Shown: positions 46,696 to 56,477, numbered from the stretch's first letter. The stretch: DNA of 64,000 nt from Bacteroidales bacterium (GCA_017561155.1 JAFZDP010000001.1:1-64000), one strand, 5' to 3'. Numbers and translations are program-made. The notes: generated by a model not told the origin, from the letters alone.

Positions 46696-49296
46696 TTATT
46701 CTTCTATTATGCCTTTGGCAACGTTGATGGCATTTTGCAATCCTGCCAAGTTTTTACCTCCGGCAGTAGCGAAAAACGGTTGTCCGCCACCACCACCTTG
46801 TATTTCTTTACCGGCTTGACGAACTATGTTCGAAGCATTTTTACCTGCATCAACGCGGTTCTGACCAAGTACAACCAATAGCGATGGCTTGTCGGCAAAT
46901 GCACTTCCCAATATTATAGCCATATCCGGATTTTCGATGCGTAGCATTAGTAGCATATCTTTCAGCATGTTCAAATCCATGTCTAATTGCTCTACTACCA
47001 AATTGTTTGCAGCGTTTAGTTTTTCTACAAATGTCTTTTTCATAGCCATAGCTTGTTCTTGTTGGAATTTTGCTATGTCTTTTTGTAGAGCCGAGTTGTC
47101 GTCCATTAGCTTTTGAATGGCGGCAGTCATATCTTTAGGGTTCTTAAGTAGCTCTTTCAAGCTATCTATTTGGTCTTGCATTGTATCGGCATATTTTTCG
47201 GCTTCTATTCCGGTAACGGCTTCTATACGACGCATGCCGGCAGCTATAGCCGATTCGGCTACAATGCGGAAACTACCTATATTTCCTGTTGCTGAAGCAT
47301 GTGTTCCTCCACAGAATTCTACAGAGTCGGCATATTTTACCACGCGAACCACTTCGCCGTATTTTTCGCCAAACAATGCCATAGCTCCAAGTTTTTGTGC
47401 TTCGGCGATAGGCATAGCACGATGTTCTTCCAATTGTATGTTCATGCGTATGTCCGCATTTACCATTTGTTCTACTTGGCGTATTTCTTCGCGAGTAAGT
47501 TTTGCAAAGTGCGAAAAGTCGAAACGCAAACGCATATCATCAACCGACGAACCTTTTTGTTCTACATGTGTACCCAATACATTGCGTAGTGCTTTGTGCA
47601 ATAAGTGGGTTGCGGTGTGGTTGTTTTCGGTGCGACGACGTTTGTCTTCGTCTACTTTGGCTGTAAAAGTCAAAGATGTGTCGGATGGTAGTTCTGTGGT
47701 TAGATGAACTATAAGGTTGTTTTCTTTCTTGGTGTCGAATATTCTTATTTTTTCTTCGCCACATATCAACCAACCTTTATCGCCTGCTTGTCCACCACCT
47801 TCGCCGTAGAATGGTGTTTGATCGAATACTAGTTGATAGAATTCTTTGTCTTTGGTTTTTACTTTGCGATAACGCAATATTTCTACATCGGCATACAACG
47901 AATCGTAACCGATAAATTGTTCTTCTTGTCCGTTGTGTACGTTTACCCAGTCGTCGGTATCAACAGAAGCGGCAGCACGAGAACGTTCTTTTTGTTCTGC
48001 CAATCCTTTTTGGAAACCTTCCATATCTACGGTTCTGCCGTTTTCTTTTGCCATAAGTTCGGTAAGGTCGATTGGGAAACCATAGGTGTCGAATAGTTCG
48101 AAAGCAAAGGCTCCGTCTATCACGTTGTTCGAATTGTCGGCTATGTATTTTTCAAACTTGATGATACCATTGGATAATGTACGCAAAAACGATTGTTCTT
48201 CTTCCAATATTATACGTTGGATAAGGTCTTGTTGTTTTTTCAATTCTTCGAACTGACCACCCATTTGCTCTACCAATGTAGGTACAAGGCTGTGGATGAA
48301 TGGTTCTTTAAAGTTCAAGAAAGTGTAGCCATAACGTACTGCTCTACGCAAAATGCGGCGTATAACGTATCCTGCTTTGGCATTTGATGGTAGCTGACCA
48401 TCGGCTATAGAGAACGATACAGCGCGCAAGTGGTCGGCACATACACGCATAGCTACATCGGCTTTTTCGTTGTTGCCGTATTGCATATTGGCTTTGCGTG
48501 CTATTTCTTGGATAAGTGGTTGGAAAACGTCGGTGTCGTAGTTGGACTGTTTACCTTGCATTACCATACACAAACGTTCAAACCCCATACCTGTATCTAC
48601 GTGTTTGGCAGGCAATGCTTCCAATGTTCCGTTGGCCAAACGATTGTATTGCATAAATACAAGGTTCCATATTTCGATTACTTGAGGGTGGTCTTTGTTT
48701 ACCAAATCTTTGCCGGGTGTTTTGGCTTTTTCTTCGGCCGAACGTATGTCAACATGTATTTCCGAACAAGGACCGCATGGACCTTGGTCGCCCATTTCCC
48801 AAAAGTTATCTTTCTTGCTTCCCAAAAGAATACGTTCTTCGGCTATGTGTTCTTTCCAAAATTCGTAGGCTTCCATATCTTTGCCAAGCCCTTCTTTGTC
48901 GTCGCCACCAAATACTGTAACGTATAGGCACGATTTGTCTATCTTAAGAACTTCGGTCAAAAATTCCCAACCCCATGCTATTGCTTCTTTTTTAAAGTAG
49001 TCGCCAAACGACCAGTTGCCAAGCATTTCGAACATGGTGTGGTGGTATGTATCGTGGCCTACTTCCTCCAAGTCGTTGTGTTTTCCGCTTACACGCAAAC
49101 ATTTTTGCGAGTCCGCAATACGTGGATACTTGGTAGGGGCATTGCCCAAAAATATGTCTTTAAACTGATTCATACCCGCATTGGTAAACATCAATGTGGG
49201 GTCGTTTTTTACCACCATAGGGGCCGATGGTACTATATGGTGATTCTTCGATTCGAAAAATCGTAAAAACTCTTGTCGTAATTCGTTTGAAGTCAT
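46696..49296 (-). CDS. alaS: Alanyl-tRNA synthetase
   Basis: AlaS charges tRNA-Ala. The class II catalytic core is at the N-terminus (FFESKNHHIVPSAPMV, FTNAGMNQFKDIFLG, RVSGKHNDLEEVG). The editing domain has HTATHLLHKAL and the zinc-binding CGGTHAS; the C-terminal DHHA1-like region is glycine-rich (GGGGGQPFFATAGG). The length (866) is normal. The gene is alone and convergent with ribF-LRR. Confidence 0.98.
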   Translation of the reverse strand: MTSNELRQEFLRFFESKNHHIVPSAPMVVKNDPTLMFTNAGMNQFKDIFLGNAPTKYPRIADSQKCLRVSGKHNDLEEVGHDTYHHTMFEMLGNWSFGDYFKKEAIAWGWEFLTEVLKIDKSCLYVTVFGGDDKEGLGKDMEAYEFWKEHIAEERILLGSKKDNFWEMGDQGPCGPCSEIHVDIRSAEEKAKTPGKDLVNKDHPQVIEIWNLVFMQYNRLANGTLEALPAKHVDTGMGFERLCMVMQGKQSNYDTDVFQPLIQEIARKANMQYGNNEKADVAMRVCADHLRAVSFSIADGQLPSNAKAGYVIRRILRRAVRYGYTFLNFKEPFIHSLVPTLVEQMGGQFEELKKQQDLIQRIILEEEQSFLRTLSNGIIKFEKYIADNSNNVIDGAFAFELFDTYGFPIDLTELMAKENGRTVDMEGFQKGLAEQKERSRAAASVDTDDWVNVHNGQEEQFIGYDSLYADVEILRYRKVKTKDKEFYQLVFDQTPFYGEGGGQAGDKGWLICGEEKIRIFDTKKENNLIVHLTTELPSDTSLTFTAKVDEDKRRRTENNHTATHLLHKALRNVLGTHVEQKGSSVDDMRLRFDFSHFAKLTREEIRQVEQMVNADIRMNIQLEEHRAMPIAEAQKLGAMALFGEKYGEVVRVVKYADSVEFCGGTHASATGNIGSFRIVAESAIAAGMRRIEAVTGIEAEKYADTMQDQIDSLKELLKNPKDMTAAIQKLMDDNSALQKDIAKFQQEQAMAMKKTFVEKLNAANNLVVEQLDMDLNMLKDMLLMLRIENPDMAIILGSAFADKPSLLVVLGQNRVDAGKNASNIVRQAGKEIQGGGGGQPFFATAGGKNLAGLQNAINVAKGIIEE

Positions 49297-49538
49297 TATC
49301 TATATATTATATTGTTTTACTATTTAGTTAGTGTGTTGCTACCCTATTTGGCACAAAACATCACGTCGGACAAGATAACACATTTTTGTACTTTTTATTG
49401 TATGAAATGTTTATTTTTTTTGATGTTCTTCTCTTTGAAAAACAAAGTTGTAATGCGTATGTATGTAGGGGCAAAGTTGCGGTGGTGGCTTTTTCTGTTT
49501 ATGTAGTGTCGGCTTTGGCCGAAAGGCTTTGGGTAAAT

Positions 49539-50144
49539 CTATTGGGTGGAAGAGGGAATTATGTACAAAAGTTTGCTTGCACGGTCGTAGCAAAGTCGGT
49601 TTTTGTTTTGCTCGAACCACTCTGAATAAAAGTCGAAAAACATGCGGTTGAACCATATTGCTCCAACGTAATTTCCATCGGGTTCGGTGGTGTGACCGGA
49701 TATAAGGTCAAGGTTGTTTATTAGGCAGCGAATATCGTTGTACATTTCTTCGTAGCAGTGTAGAGTGTAGCAACTATCTATTATTTCCAATCTGCGATTG
49801 AATACAATTTGTGCATATTCGTTGTTGCACAGGCATGTATCGTTGCTGTTTGTCAGGCTCGCAATAATGTCTTTCATCTGTGCTTCGCTCATAAGTTTTA
49901 TGCCAAATGCGGTGTCGGTAATGCACGATGGTGTGACTTTGAGCTGTGGAGTGATAAATATTTCGTTATATTTCTTCGTGTCAAACGATATACCCTTTGT
50001 GCCTTTTAGCTCTAAAACATTACTTTTTCTCCGGCTGTTGTTTGTGGTTTGTGCAAATACATTTTGCACTTGCAGCACGCAGCATACTGCAAAAAGTAGA
50101 AATATTCTTGAGCTTATGTTATGTTTATTGGCTTTTCTGTGCAT
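49539..50144 (-). CDS. Secreted protein of unknown function (201 aa)
   Basis: The N-terminus has a signal peptide (about 1-32, ending NVFAQ). The mature part has six cysteines (CITD, CLCNN, CYTLHCYEEM, DIRC and a late C) and no motif I recognise. There is no T9SS sorting domain, so a periplasmic location is most likely. It is transcribed alone and separated from the BspA-like gene by a 760-base palindrome-rich region. I cannot assign a family. Confidence 0.65.
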   Translation of the reverse strand: MHRKANKHNISSRIFLLFAVCCVLQVQNVFAQTTNNSRRKSNVLELKGTKGISFDTKKYNEIFITPQLKVTPSCITDTAFGIKLMSEAQMKDIIASLTNSNDTCLCNNEYAQIVFNRRLEIIDSCYTLHCYEEMYNDIRCLINNLDLISGHTTEPDGNYVGAIWFNRMFFDFYSEWFEQNKNRLCYDRASKLLYIIPSSTQ

Positions 50145-50293
50145 GTTGTTTTTATATGTTTTGTTTGTTTTACTTTTGATAATCAGTAGAAAGAAACAAT
50201 TGTTTGTCCGGCACTACTTATCTGCAAAGTACGGAAAAATTATCGATATACGCAAGATGTTTAGGTGAAAACAGCCTTGTGTTTGCTCGGATC

Positions 50294-50396
50294 AATAACA
50301 TATATATGTTGTTGAAATAACCTATATATCTTATTTGAATAACCTATATATCTTATTTTGCTAATGTATATATGTTATTTTAGAGTAGGAAATATA
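50294..50396. repeat. Degenerate tandem repeat, unit 22-23 bp
   Basis: About five head-to-tail copies of AATAACCTATATATCTTATTT-like units begin near 50294, 50315, 50338, 50361 and 50382. Each unit is itself close to palindromic; the first contains the perfect AACATATATATGTT (50297-50310). The middle two are nearly identical. Confidence 0.7.
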
Positions 50397-50536
50397 TCTC
50401 TTTTGGGGTGAAGTTAAATGTTAAAGGAAAAATAGAAATGTTAAATACAATATCTAAGTATGGCCTTTTTAAGTGCAAAACCCCATAGTTTTGCCCCCTA
50501 AGTATGGGAGTTTCGATGCCTAAACCATATAGTTTC

Positions 50537-50609
50537 ATCGTGAGAACACCCGGGTTTCATCGTGATGACGGTATACTGTCGTCGCGATGATGGTATACCG
50601 TCATCGCGA
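50537..50609. repeat. Palindrome island sharing words with 15.8 kb
   Basis: This contains CATCGTGA, CCCGGG, CATCGTGATG and a GACGGTATAC-type copy, then a 28-bp palindrome (50582-50609, arms matching at 13 of 14 positions) that joins TCGCGATGA to GGTATACC. The vocabulary is the same as at 15787-15953. Confidence 0.7.
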
Positions 50610-50862
50610 AGCAGTGTGGAATACATCTCCAAAGCATTTTTTGTGAAAAGTGATAGAGGTAATATTTGTTGATAATCAGGTGTTTTTGTTTCTAAAGTCT
50701 TCGTAGCTTAAATATTTGCCGGCCGATGATATTTTGTGCGCAAATACGCCGTTTTTCGCGTTAAATCAACCGTAGTTAATATATGGTAATTTTATTATTT
50801 TGTTAATGGAATTTTAGGTATAAAATAGGGTGGGAGATACGTGCTGCATACACTGCGAAAAC

Positions 50863-50894
50863 AAAAAAGTCGCAGCTTGTACTGCGACTTTTTT
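50863..50894 (-). terminator. Terminator of the BspA-like gene
   Basis: AAAAAAGTCGCAG / CTGCGACTTTTTT with a six-base loop is a strong hairpin with A and T flanks, immediately downstream of the minus-strand stop at 50906. Confidence 0.88.
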
Positions 50895-50905
50895 CGTTTT
50901 ATAAG

Positions 50906-52318
50906 TTACTTTATCACCACTACCTTTTTGGCTCTAAAGTTTCCTATCTTTACAAAGTAAGCACCCGATATGGGAACTTCGAATTCCAATCTTAAATATT
51001 CGTCCTTTCGGGTGGCAAGAATACGGCCATTTACATCAAATAGCATTACACTGTTGCCATTGGCACCTTCTACTATTATTTTGTTATCTCTCGAATATAC
51101 CAAAGCATCTATTGTTGCGGTAGAGCTGTCTGTTATAAAGATAGTATCGTGGATATATATGGTATCGAATAGCCATAAAGTATCTGTTACAAATGTTGTA
51201 TCGTATATAAAGTTGTTTACAGTATCGTATACCGTATTTATAATGGTATCTATTTGAACCACTATGGTTGTATCGTGTACAGTATTAATAACGGTATCTA
51301 TCTGTGTGATATAAGTAGTATCGTGTACCGGAATATATACATTTACATACGAAGTGTCGTGAACTGTATTTATAACGGTATCTATCTGTGTGATGTAAGT
51401 GGTATCATGTACAGGTACGTAAACATTTACATACGAAGTGTCGTGAACCGTATTTATAACGGTATCTATCTGCGTGATATAAGTAGTATCGTGAACAGGG
51501 ATATATACGTTTACATACGAAGTATCGTGAATGGTATTAATAACGGTGTCTATCTGTGTGATATAAGTAGTATCGTGTATGTTATTAATAATAGTATCTA
51601 TCTGTGTTACTATGGTTGTGTCGTGTATGGGGACATACGTTGTATCATGTATTGTAATAGTGTCATAGGTAGTTACATAAACTGTATCATTATCGGGAGT
51701 TGTGTCACTATCGCACATTTCTTCAAAACCTATAAAATATTGATACCAATTGGCTGCTGTAGATGTGTAATAAGATAAACTTCCACAGGGAACCTTTGCT
51801 ATAGCAGGATAATTAGTGATATCGGTTGAAAGTATGGGAGGGAAAATTGCACGAGAAATAACTTCGCGTAAATTGGTACAATTATAAAAAGCACGAGCTC
51901 CAATATGTGTAACAGAGTTAGGGATTGTTATAGACGTTAAACTTGAACAACTATTAAAGGAATCATATCCAATGGAAGTGACCGAATTTGGAATTGTGAT
52001 AGAGGTTATATTGCGACAGAACTCAAAAGTAGCCCGATAAATCATACCTCTACTTGCATGTCCCAATCCTACTACATTATAAGTGATACCATTGTGAGTT
52101 ACTGTGGCTGGAATAACTACATCTCCCGTAATTTCAGGATAATATCCGCTACTTGTTGACGAAGAACATGGGTTTACAACCTCTACATTTGTAGTTCCGC
52201 TAATTATTTTATAGTACAAAGTATGTCCACTTGGGCTTACTGCACTAAAGTCGTATGCCCATACAGTCGATAGCATTGAGCTAACTGCAATAATTAAAGA
52301 TAATAATAATCTCTTCAT
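50906..52318 (-). CDS. BspA-like LRR surface protein with His-Asp-Thr repeats and T9SS domain (470 aa)
   Basis: The signal peptide (about 1-21) is followed by a leucine-rich repeat type 5 region (about 60-175: ITSITIPNSVTSIGYDSF, LTSITIPNSVTHIGARAF). A long stalk follows (about 212-390) built on a VHDTTYITQIDTVINT motif. Its 28-residue unit occurs three times almost perfectly (84 bp at DNA level, about 51290-51560) with shorter degenerate copies on both sides. The final 75 residues (VYSRDNKIIVEG, MLFDVNGRIL, SGAYFVKIG, KKVVVIK) look like a T9SS type A sorting domain. It is probably an adhesin or binding protein displayed on a repetitive stalk. Repeat number may vary between strains. Confidence 0.85.
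   Translation of the reverse strand: MKRLLLSLIIAVSSMLSTVWAYDFSAVSPSGHTLYYKIISGTTNVEVVNPCSSSTSSGYYPEITGDVVIPATVTHNGITYNVVGLGHASRGMIYRATFEFCRNITSITIPNSVTSIGYDSFNSCSSLTSITIPNSVTHIGARAFYNCTNLREVISRAIFPPILSTDITNYPAIAKVPCGSLSYYTSTAANWYQYFIGFEEMCDSDTTPDNDTVYVTTYDTITIHDTTYVPIHDTTIVTQIDTIINNIHDTTYITQIDTVINTIHDTSYVNVYIPVHDTTYITQIDTVINTVHDTSYVNVYVPVHDTTYITQIDTVINTVHDTSYVNVYIPVHDTTYITQIDTVINTVHDTTIVVQIDTIINTVYDTVNNFIYDTTFVTDTLWLFDTIYIHDTIFITDSSTATIDALVYSRDNKIIVEGANGNSVMLFDVNGRILATRKDEYLRLEFEVPISGAYFVKIGNFRAKKVVVIK
51280..51570 (-). repeat. 84-bp in-frame tandem repeat inside the BspA-like gene
   Basis: Three nearly identical copies of an 84-base unit encode 28 residues each (VHDTTYITQIDTVINT then VHDTSYVNVYIP). 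The length is a multiple of three, so copy-number changes keep the frame. Confidence 0.8.
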
Positions 52319-52385
52319 AATATGTTCTCTTTTTTTTTGTTTTTAATCTTTATTTCTACATATTTTTATTCATTGTTTCGTGTTG

Positions 52386-52393
52386 CAAAGGTA
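52386..52393 (-). promoter_or_regulatory. -7 element of the BspA-like gene
   Basis: The minus strand reads TACCTTTG, about 70 bases before the ATG at 52318. No clear TTTG -33 box was found. Confidence 0.5.
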
Positions 52394-52491
52394 CGCATTT
52401 ATTTTTATATAAAAGCCGTTGTGGGTAAAAAAAGATTTTAATTGTACCTTCTTTAGCTTTTTGGTTTGTACAATATATAAGTGGCTTATAT

Positions 52492-52522
52492 TTTGCCAAA
52501 TTAAATAATTTGCGTACTTTTG
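52492..52522 (+). promoter_or_regulatory. Promoter of panC-pyrF
   Basis: TTTG at 52492-52495 and TACTTTTG at 52515-52522 have a 19-base spacer, followed about 100 bases later by panC. Confidence 0.7.
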
Positions 52523-52621
52523 CCAACTGATAAGTAGGGCTTGGCGTAATATTTTTATTGTGTGAAGCTTTTTATATTCAGTTATTTAAGTATATAATTA
52601 ATATTATTGATAAATATTAGT

Positions 52622-53464
52622 ATGGAAGTATTTTCTACAATCGAATCGCTTAAAAAAGCGGTATCTGAGGCCAAAAACGTCGGAAAAACTATTGGATTTG
52701 TTCCTACTATGGGGGCACTTCACGAAGGGCATCTTTCGCTTATACAAACAGCCAAACAACATTGCGATGTAGTGGTTGTTAGTATATTTGTCAACCCGAT
52801 ACAATTCAACAATGCCGACGATTTGAAGACTTATCCTCGCACTTTGGAAGCCGATTGTGATAAATTGAAAACAGTAGGTTGCGATATGGTGTTTGCTCCT
52901 TCGGTAGAAGAAATGTATCCTGAACCGGTAACCGAAACTTACAACTTTGGCGAATTGGAAGCCGTAATGGAAGGTCCTCAACGTCCGGGACATTTTTCGG
53001 GGGTTGCTGTTGTGGTGCGTAGATTGTTCGAGATAGTAGAACCATTAAAAGCATTTTTCGGAGAAAAGGATTTTCAGCAACTTGCTATCATAAAGCAATT
53101 GGTAAAACAATTGAATTTGAACTTGGAAATAGTGCCTTGTCCTATAGTTCGTGCCGACGATGGATTGGCGTTGAGCTCTAGAAATATGAGGCTGTCGGCC
53201 GATGCAAGAGCTATAGCTCCAAAGATATACGAAACATTGTGCGGTGGCAAAAACAAAATGAATGAATGTACTATAGATGAGGTTAAAACCTATGTGATAG
53301 ATACATTGAATAGCTACGAAGTGTTCGAACCCGAATATTTCGAAATAGTAAACGACACTACATTGCAGCCAATATCCGACTGGAATGCTTCGGAAGGAGT
53401 GGTTGGTTGTATAGCAGTATGGCTTGATGGTGTCAGACTTATTGATGTGATAAGATTTAAATAG
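52622..53464 (+). CDS. panC: Pantothenate synthetase
   Basis: PanC joins pantoate and beta-alanine using ATP to make pantothenate, the precursor of coenzyme A. Motifs: FVPTMGALHEGHLSLI with the HxGH nucleotide site, VSIFVNPIQFN, GHFSGVAVVVRRLFEIV, FGEKDFQQL and LALSSRNMRLS. I chose the ATG at 52622 (280 residues, typical); an in-frame TTG 15 bases upstream is less likely. pyrF follows after 25 bases. Confidence 0.96.
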   Translation: MEVFSTIESLKKAVSEAKNVGKTIGFVPTMGALHEGHLSLIQTAKQHCDVVVVSIFVNPIQFNNADDLKTYPRTLEADCDKLKTVGCDMVFAPSVEEMYPEPVTETYNFGELEAVMEGPQRPGHFSGVAVVVRRLFEIVEPLKAFFGEKDFQQLAIIKQLVKQLNLNLEIVPCPIVRADDGLALSSRNMRLSADARAIAPKIYETLCGGKNKMNECTIDEVKTYVIDTLNSYEVFEPEYFEIVNDTTLQPISDWNASEGVVGCIAVWLDGVRLIDVIRFK

Positions 53465-53489
53465 AAAACAATAAATACAGATATATATT

Positions 53490-54332
53490 ATGACACGTAA
53501 AGAACTTATAGACCTTATAAAAGAAAAACGCTCGTTTTTGTGCGTAGGTTTGGATACCGATTTGAAAAAAATACCGGAACATTTATTGTCTGAACCCGAT
53601 CCTGTTTTTGCATTCAACAAAGCGATAATAGATGCTACTATCGACTATGCAGTGGCCTACAAACCAAACTTGGCTTTCTACGAATCGATGGGTATAAATG
53701 GATTGATGTCGTTGAAGAAAACTATGGAGTATTTGCATCAACATAAATCTAAAGCGTTTACAATAGCCGATGCAAAACGTGGCGATATAGGTAATACTTC
53801 CCAACAATATGCAAAAGCATTTTTGGACGCAGAAGGCGACTTCAACTTCGACTCGTTGACCATAGCACCATATATGGGCGAAGATTCGGTAGTGCCATTC
53901 ACAGCCTACGATGGAAAATGGGTTATACTATTGGCTCTAACATCAAACAAAGGTGCTTTCGATTTCCAATTTATGGAAGACAAAGCCACCGGAAAAAAAC
54001 TATTCGAAACAGTATTGGAAACCTCTAAAAAATGGGGTAATGCTGAAAATATGATGTATGTGATAGGAGCAACCAAAGCCGATATGCTTACCGAAGTAAG
54101 AGCTATAGTACCTAATAATTTCTTACTAGTACCCGGAGTAGGTGCACAAGGTGGCAGCCTACAAGAGGTGTGCAAATATGGTATAACATCGGAATGTGGT
54201 TTACTTGTAAACTCTTCGAGAGGTATTATCTATGCTTCTAAAGAAAAAGATTTTGCCGAATGTGCCAAAGCTGAAGCATTGAAACTTCAAAAACAAATGG
54301 AAGAAGAGTTGGTTAAAGTAGGAATGATATAA
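53490..54332 (+). CDS. pyrF: Orotidine 5'-phosphate decarboxylase (type 2)
   Basis: PyrF makes UMP from OMP, the last step of pyrimidine synthesis. The 280-residue length and sequence match the longer type 2 family: [14 protein letters not shown], the catalytic [22 protein letters not shown], and [10 protein letters not shown]. It is co-transcribed with panC and probably with the membrane protein that starts 32 bases later. Confidence 0.95.
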   Translation: MTRKELIDLIKEKRSFLCVGLDTDLKKIPEHLLSEPDPVFAFNKAIIDATIDYAVAYKPNLAFYESMGINGLMSLKKTMEYLHQHKSKAFTIADAKRGDIGNTSQQYAKAFLDAEGDFNFDSLTIAPYMGEDSVVPFTAYDGKWVILLALTSNKGAFDFQFMEDKATGKKLFETVLETSKKWGNAENMMYVIGATKADMLTEVRAIVPNNFLLVPGVGAQGGSLQEVCKYGITSECGLLVNSSRGIIYASKEKDFAECAKAEALKLQKQMEEELVKVGMI

Positions 54333-54364
54333 GCCGCCAAGTAATTAAAAACTGACTGTAAAAT

Positions 54365-54913
54365 ATGGAAAACGACGAAAACCAATATACCGATAATAGT
54401 CAAGAAAACGAAATGCTTAAACCCAATGTAGGTGCTTCGGAACCACCCGTAGGCAAACGTTCGCCCGGGCTTACATTTGTGCTTATACTTAGTATGATAG
54501 GTTCGGGGTGGAGTATGTTGGCAAACCTTATGTTTGGGATATACCATGGTATTCTATCTAATATAATGGAGTCCAACAATATGCAACTGCCCGAAGAAAT
54601 GAGCAATATGTATAGCAACCTTATGGGCTTGGAGCCTGCTATAATAAATGATATGTTTCTTTCTCTTTTGGATGTACCACAATATCATTATTTATTGGTA
54701 GCGCTGTTTAGCTGTTTGTCGCTTGTAGGGATTGTACTTATGTGGAAAATGCGTAAGGTGGGTTTCCATTGCTATACATTGGCACAACTTATTATGCTTT
54801 TGCTTACAGCGTTGTTAGGCAAAGCCTATATAGGTATGGGTGATGTAATGATGACACTATTGTTTGTAGCATTTTATGCGGTAAATATCTTTAAACGTCC
54901 TACCATAGAATAA
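54365..54913 (+). CDS. Membrane protein of unknown function (182 aa)
   Basis: A charged, Asn/Glu-rich cytoplasmic N-terminus (about 1-32) precedes four likely membrane helices (about 34-60, 107-130, 136-155, 158-175). No motif I recognise. Position at the end of panC-pyrF, followed by a bidirectional terminator, suggests co-transcription, without indicating function. Confidence 0.75.
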   Translation: MENDENQYTDNSQENEMLKPNVGASEPPVGKRSPGLTFVLILSMIGSGWSMLANLMFGIYHGILSNIMESNNMQLPEEMSNMYSNLMGLEPAIINDMFLSLLDVPQYHYLLVALFSCLSLVGIVLMWKMRKVGFHCYTLAQLIMLLLTALLGKAYIGMGDVMMTLLFVAFYAVNIFKRPTIE

Positions 54914-54988
54914 ACCGTGTTGCGGTTATGGGTAGATAAAATTGTGTTTGGAATATTGTCCTAACGTATACAAGATAGATTAAAAATA

Positions 54989-55026
54989 AAAACTACCACG
55001 CTTGTGATTGCAAGTGTGGTAGTTTT
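54989..55026. terminator. Bidirectional terminator between convergent genes
   Basis: AAAACTACCACGCTTG pairs over 16 bases with CAAGTGTGGTAGTTTT (one G-T pair). It lies between the membrane protein and the M28 peptidase gene, which point towards each other. Confidence 0.85.
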
Positions 55027-55046
55027 ATTTTATAGATTTGTGTAGC

Positions 55047-56477
55047 TTAAAGATTTGTGAATGTAAGATTCTTTTTGCGGTTGGCTAAATCGTTTATTAG
55101 GTCGTCGGCAATGATAAGAATCTTTTGCATATTTTTAAAATCGATCTTTTCAACTTCGTCGGATACTCTATGGTAATCTTTGTGAGTGCCGGTGTTGAAA
55201 AAGAATACCGGTATGTTGCGTTTGTAGAAATTGACGTGGTCCGAACCGGAAAACAATAGGTTTTTACTAGTGCAATCTACTTTTAAATCTGATTTTTTTG
55301 TAAGCTTTTTAATCAGTTTAACTCCTTCTTTCGAAGAATTTGCTCCAAGTATGCTTAGTTTTAATTTAGGATTGTAGCGTCCTATCATATCCAAATTTAC
55401 CATAGCTTTTATTTGTTCCGGATTTATGGCTATACAACTATCGAAAAACTTTTCAGAACCAATAAGTCCCTCTTCTTCTGCATCGAAAGCCACAAATATT
55501 ATGGAACGTTTAGGTCTGTTTGATTGTGAGGATATTTTTTTTGCCAATTCCAAAATACCGACTGTTCCTGAACCGTTGTCGTCGGCTCCATTGTAGATGT
55601 AGGTTCTTAGCTGTCCGGTTTTCTTACTCATCCGTTCTATGGTTCCCTCATGGTCGTAGTGTGCACCTACTACTATATATTCGTCTTTTAGTTTAGGGTC
55701 CGATCCTTCCAAAAGTGCTACTACATTTTTTGCTGTTATTGTCTTTTGTATGAAATTGGTTCTAGCGTAAAATTCGGTGTTTAATGGTAGTACAAGATTA
55801 GGATTATCTTTAATCATTTTGCTTAATTGGTCGATGTTTAGGTTGTTTTTAGCCAACAATTCATTACCTATTGCCGGAGATATTTGTACTACGGGACCAA
55901 GAGTTGTAACTACCTTGTCTTTTACTCGCATACCATTGTAATATTTATATGTGGGAAAAGTTTCGTTGGTGTCTAATAGTATTACACCACCAACGCCTTG
56001 TTTTATGGCATATATTGCCATATCTTTATTTTTGCTATAAGAATTTGTGTATATAAGTACCCATTTATTTGTACATAAGCTCCAATCAATATCTTTACTA
56101 TTTCCTATGGCTACAACTTGTGCCGATAGGGAAGAGTTTAGGGTGTTGAAATAGTTGAGCGGAGCAAAATCGGTAAGACAGGTCAAGTATTTCTCATTTA
56201 GCGTAGCTGTGTTGCTATCGCCCATTGTCCACCCTTTGAAAAACGAGAAATATTGGTATCCGTTGTCGCATAGCGGAGTCAAATTGGCTGCTTTGAATTC
56301 TTGTAGTATAAATTCGGCTACAATGTTGCTGCCTTCTGTTCCGGGATAACGTCCGCTTTTATCGTCGTGGGCTATAAATGTTAGGCTTTTGTGCAGTTGT
56401 AAAGTGTCGAAATATTGTTGAGAAAATGCTATTTCGAAGCAAAAAACTAAGAATATAAAAATACTATAACGTTTCAT
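55047..56477 (-). CDS. Secreted M28 family aminopeptidase with PA-like domain
   Basis: This zinc aminopeptidase has a signal peptide (about 1-20, ending FSQQ) and a PA-like insert (about 110-230). The M28 catalytic domain has all five metal-ligand regions: GAHYDHEG, NGADDNGSGTVG, AFDAEEEGLIGSE, NLDMIGRY and GTHKDYHR. There is no T9SS sorting domain, so it is probably periplasmic. The length (476) suits the family. It adds to the peptide-degrading set in this window. Confidence 0.92.
   Translation of the reverse strand: MKRYSIFIFLVFCFEIAFSQQYFDTLQLHKSLTFIAHDDKSGRYPGTEGSNIVAEFILQEFKAANLTPLCDNGYQYFSFFKGWTMGDSNTATLNEKYLTCLTDFAPLNYFNTLNSSLSAQVVAIGNSKDIDWSLCTNKWVLIYTNSYSKNKDMAIYAIKQGVGGVILLDTNETFPTYKYYNGMRVKDKVVTTLGPVVQISPAIGNELLAKNNLNIDQLSKMIKDNPNLVLPLNTEFYARTNFIQKTITAKNVVALLEGSDPKLKDEYIVVGAHYDHEGTIERMSKKTGQLRTYIYNGADDNGSGTVGILELAKKISSQSNRPKRSIIFVAFDAEEEGLIGSEKFFDSCIAINPEQIKAMVNLDMIGRYNPKLKLSILGANSSKEGVKLIKKLTKKSDLKVDCTSKNLLFSGSDHVNFYKRNIPVFFFNTGTHKDYHRVSDEVEKIDFKNMQKILIIADDLINDLANRKKNLTFTNL

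Larger units (their letters stand above)
50145..50905. other. Gene-free region with tandem AT repeats and palindromes
   Basis: The 760 bases hold no supported gene. In order: AT-rich tandem units (50294-50396), a CCCATA/TATGGG inverted repeat (about 50482-50508), the palindrome island (50537-50609) and the terminator of the BspA-like gene (50863-50894). Confidence 0.6.
52319..52621. other. Divergent promoter region between BspA-like gene and panC
   Basis: The 300 bases hold a minus-strand -7 element (52386-52393) and a full plus-strand promoter (52492-52522). No ORF or RNA gene is seen. Confidence 0.5.

Noticed and set aside
51280..51570. CRISPR-like regular repeats
   Set aside because: The repeats abut each other without spacers and are in frame within a protein-coding stalk.
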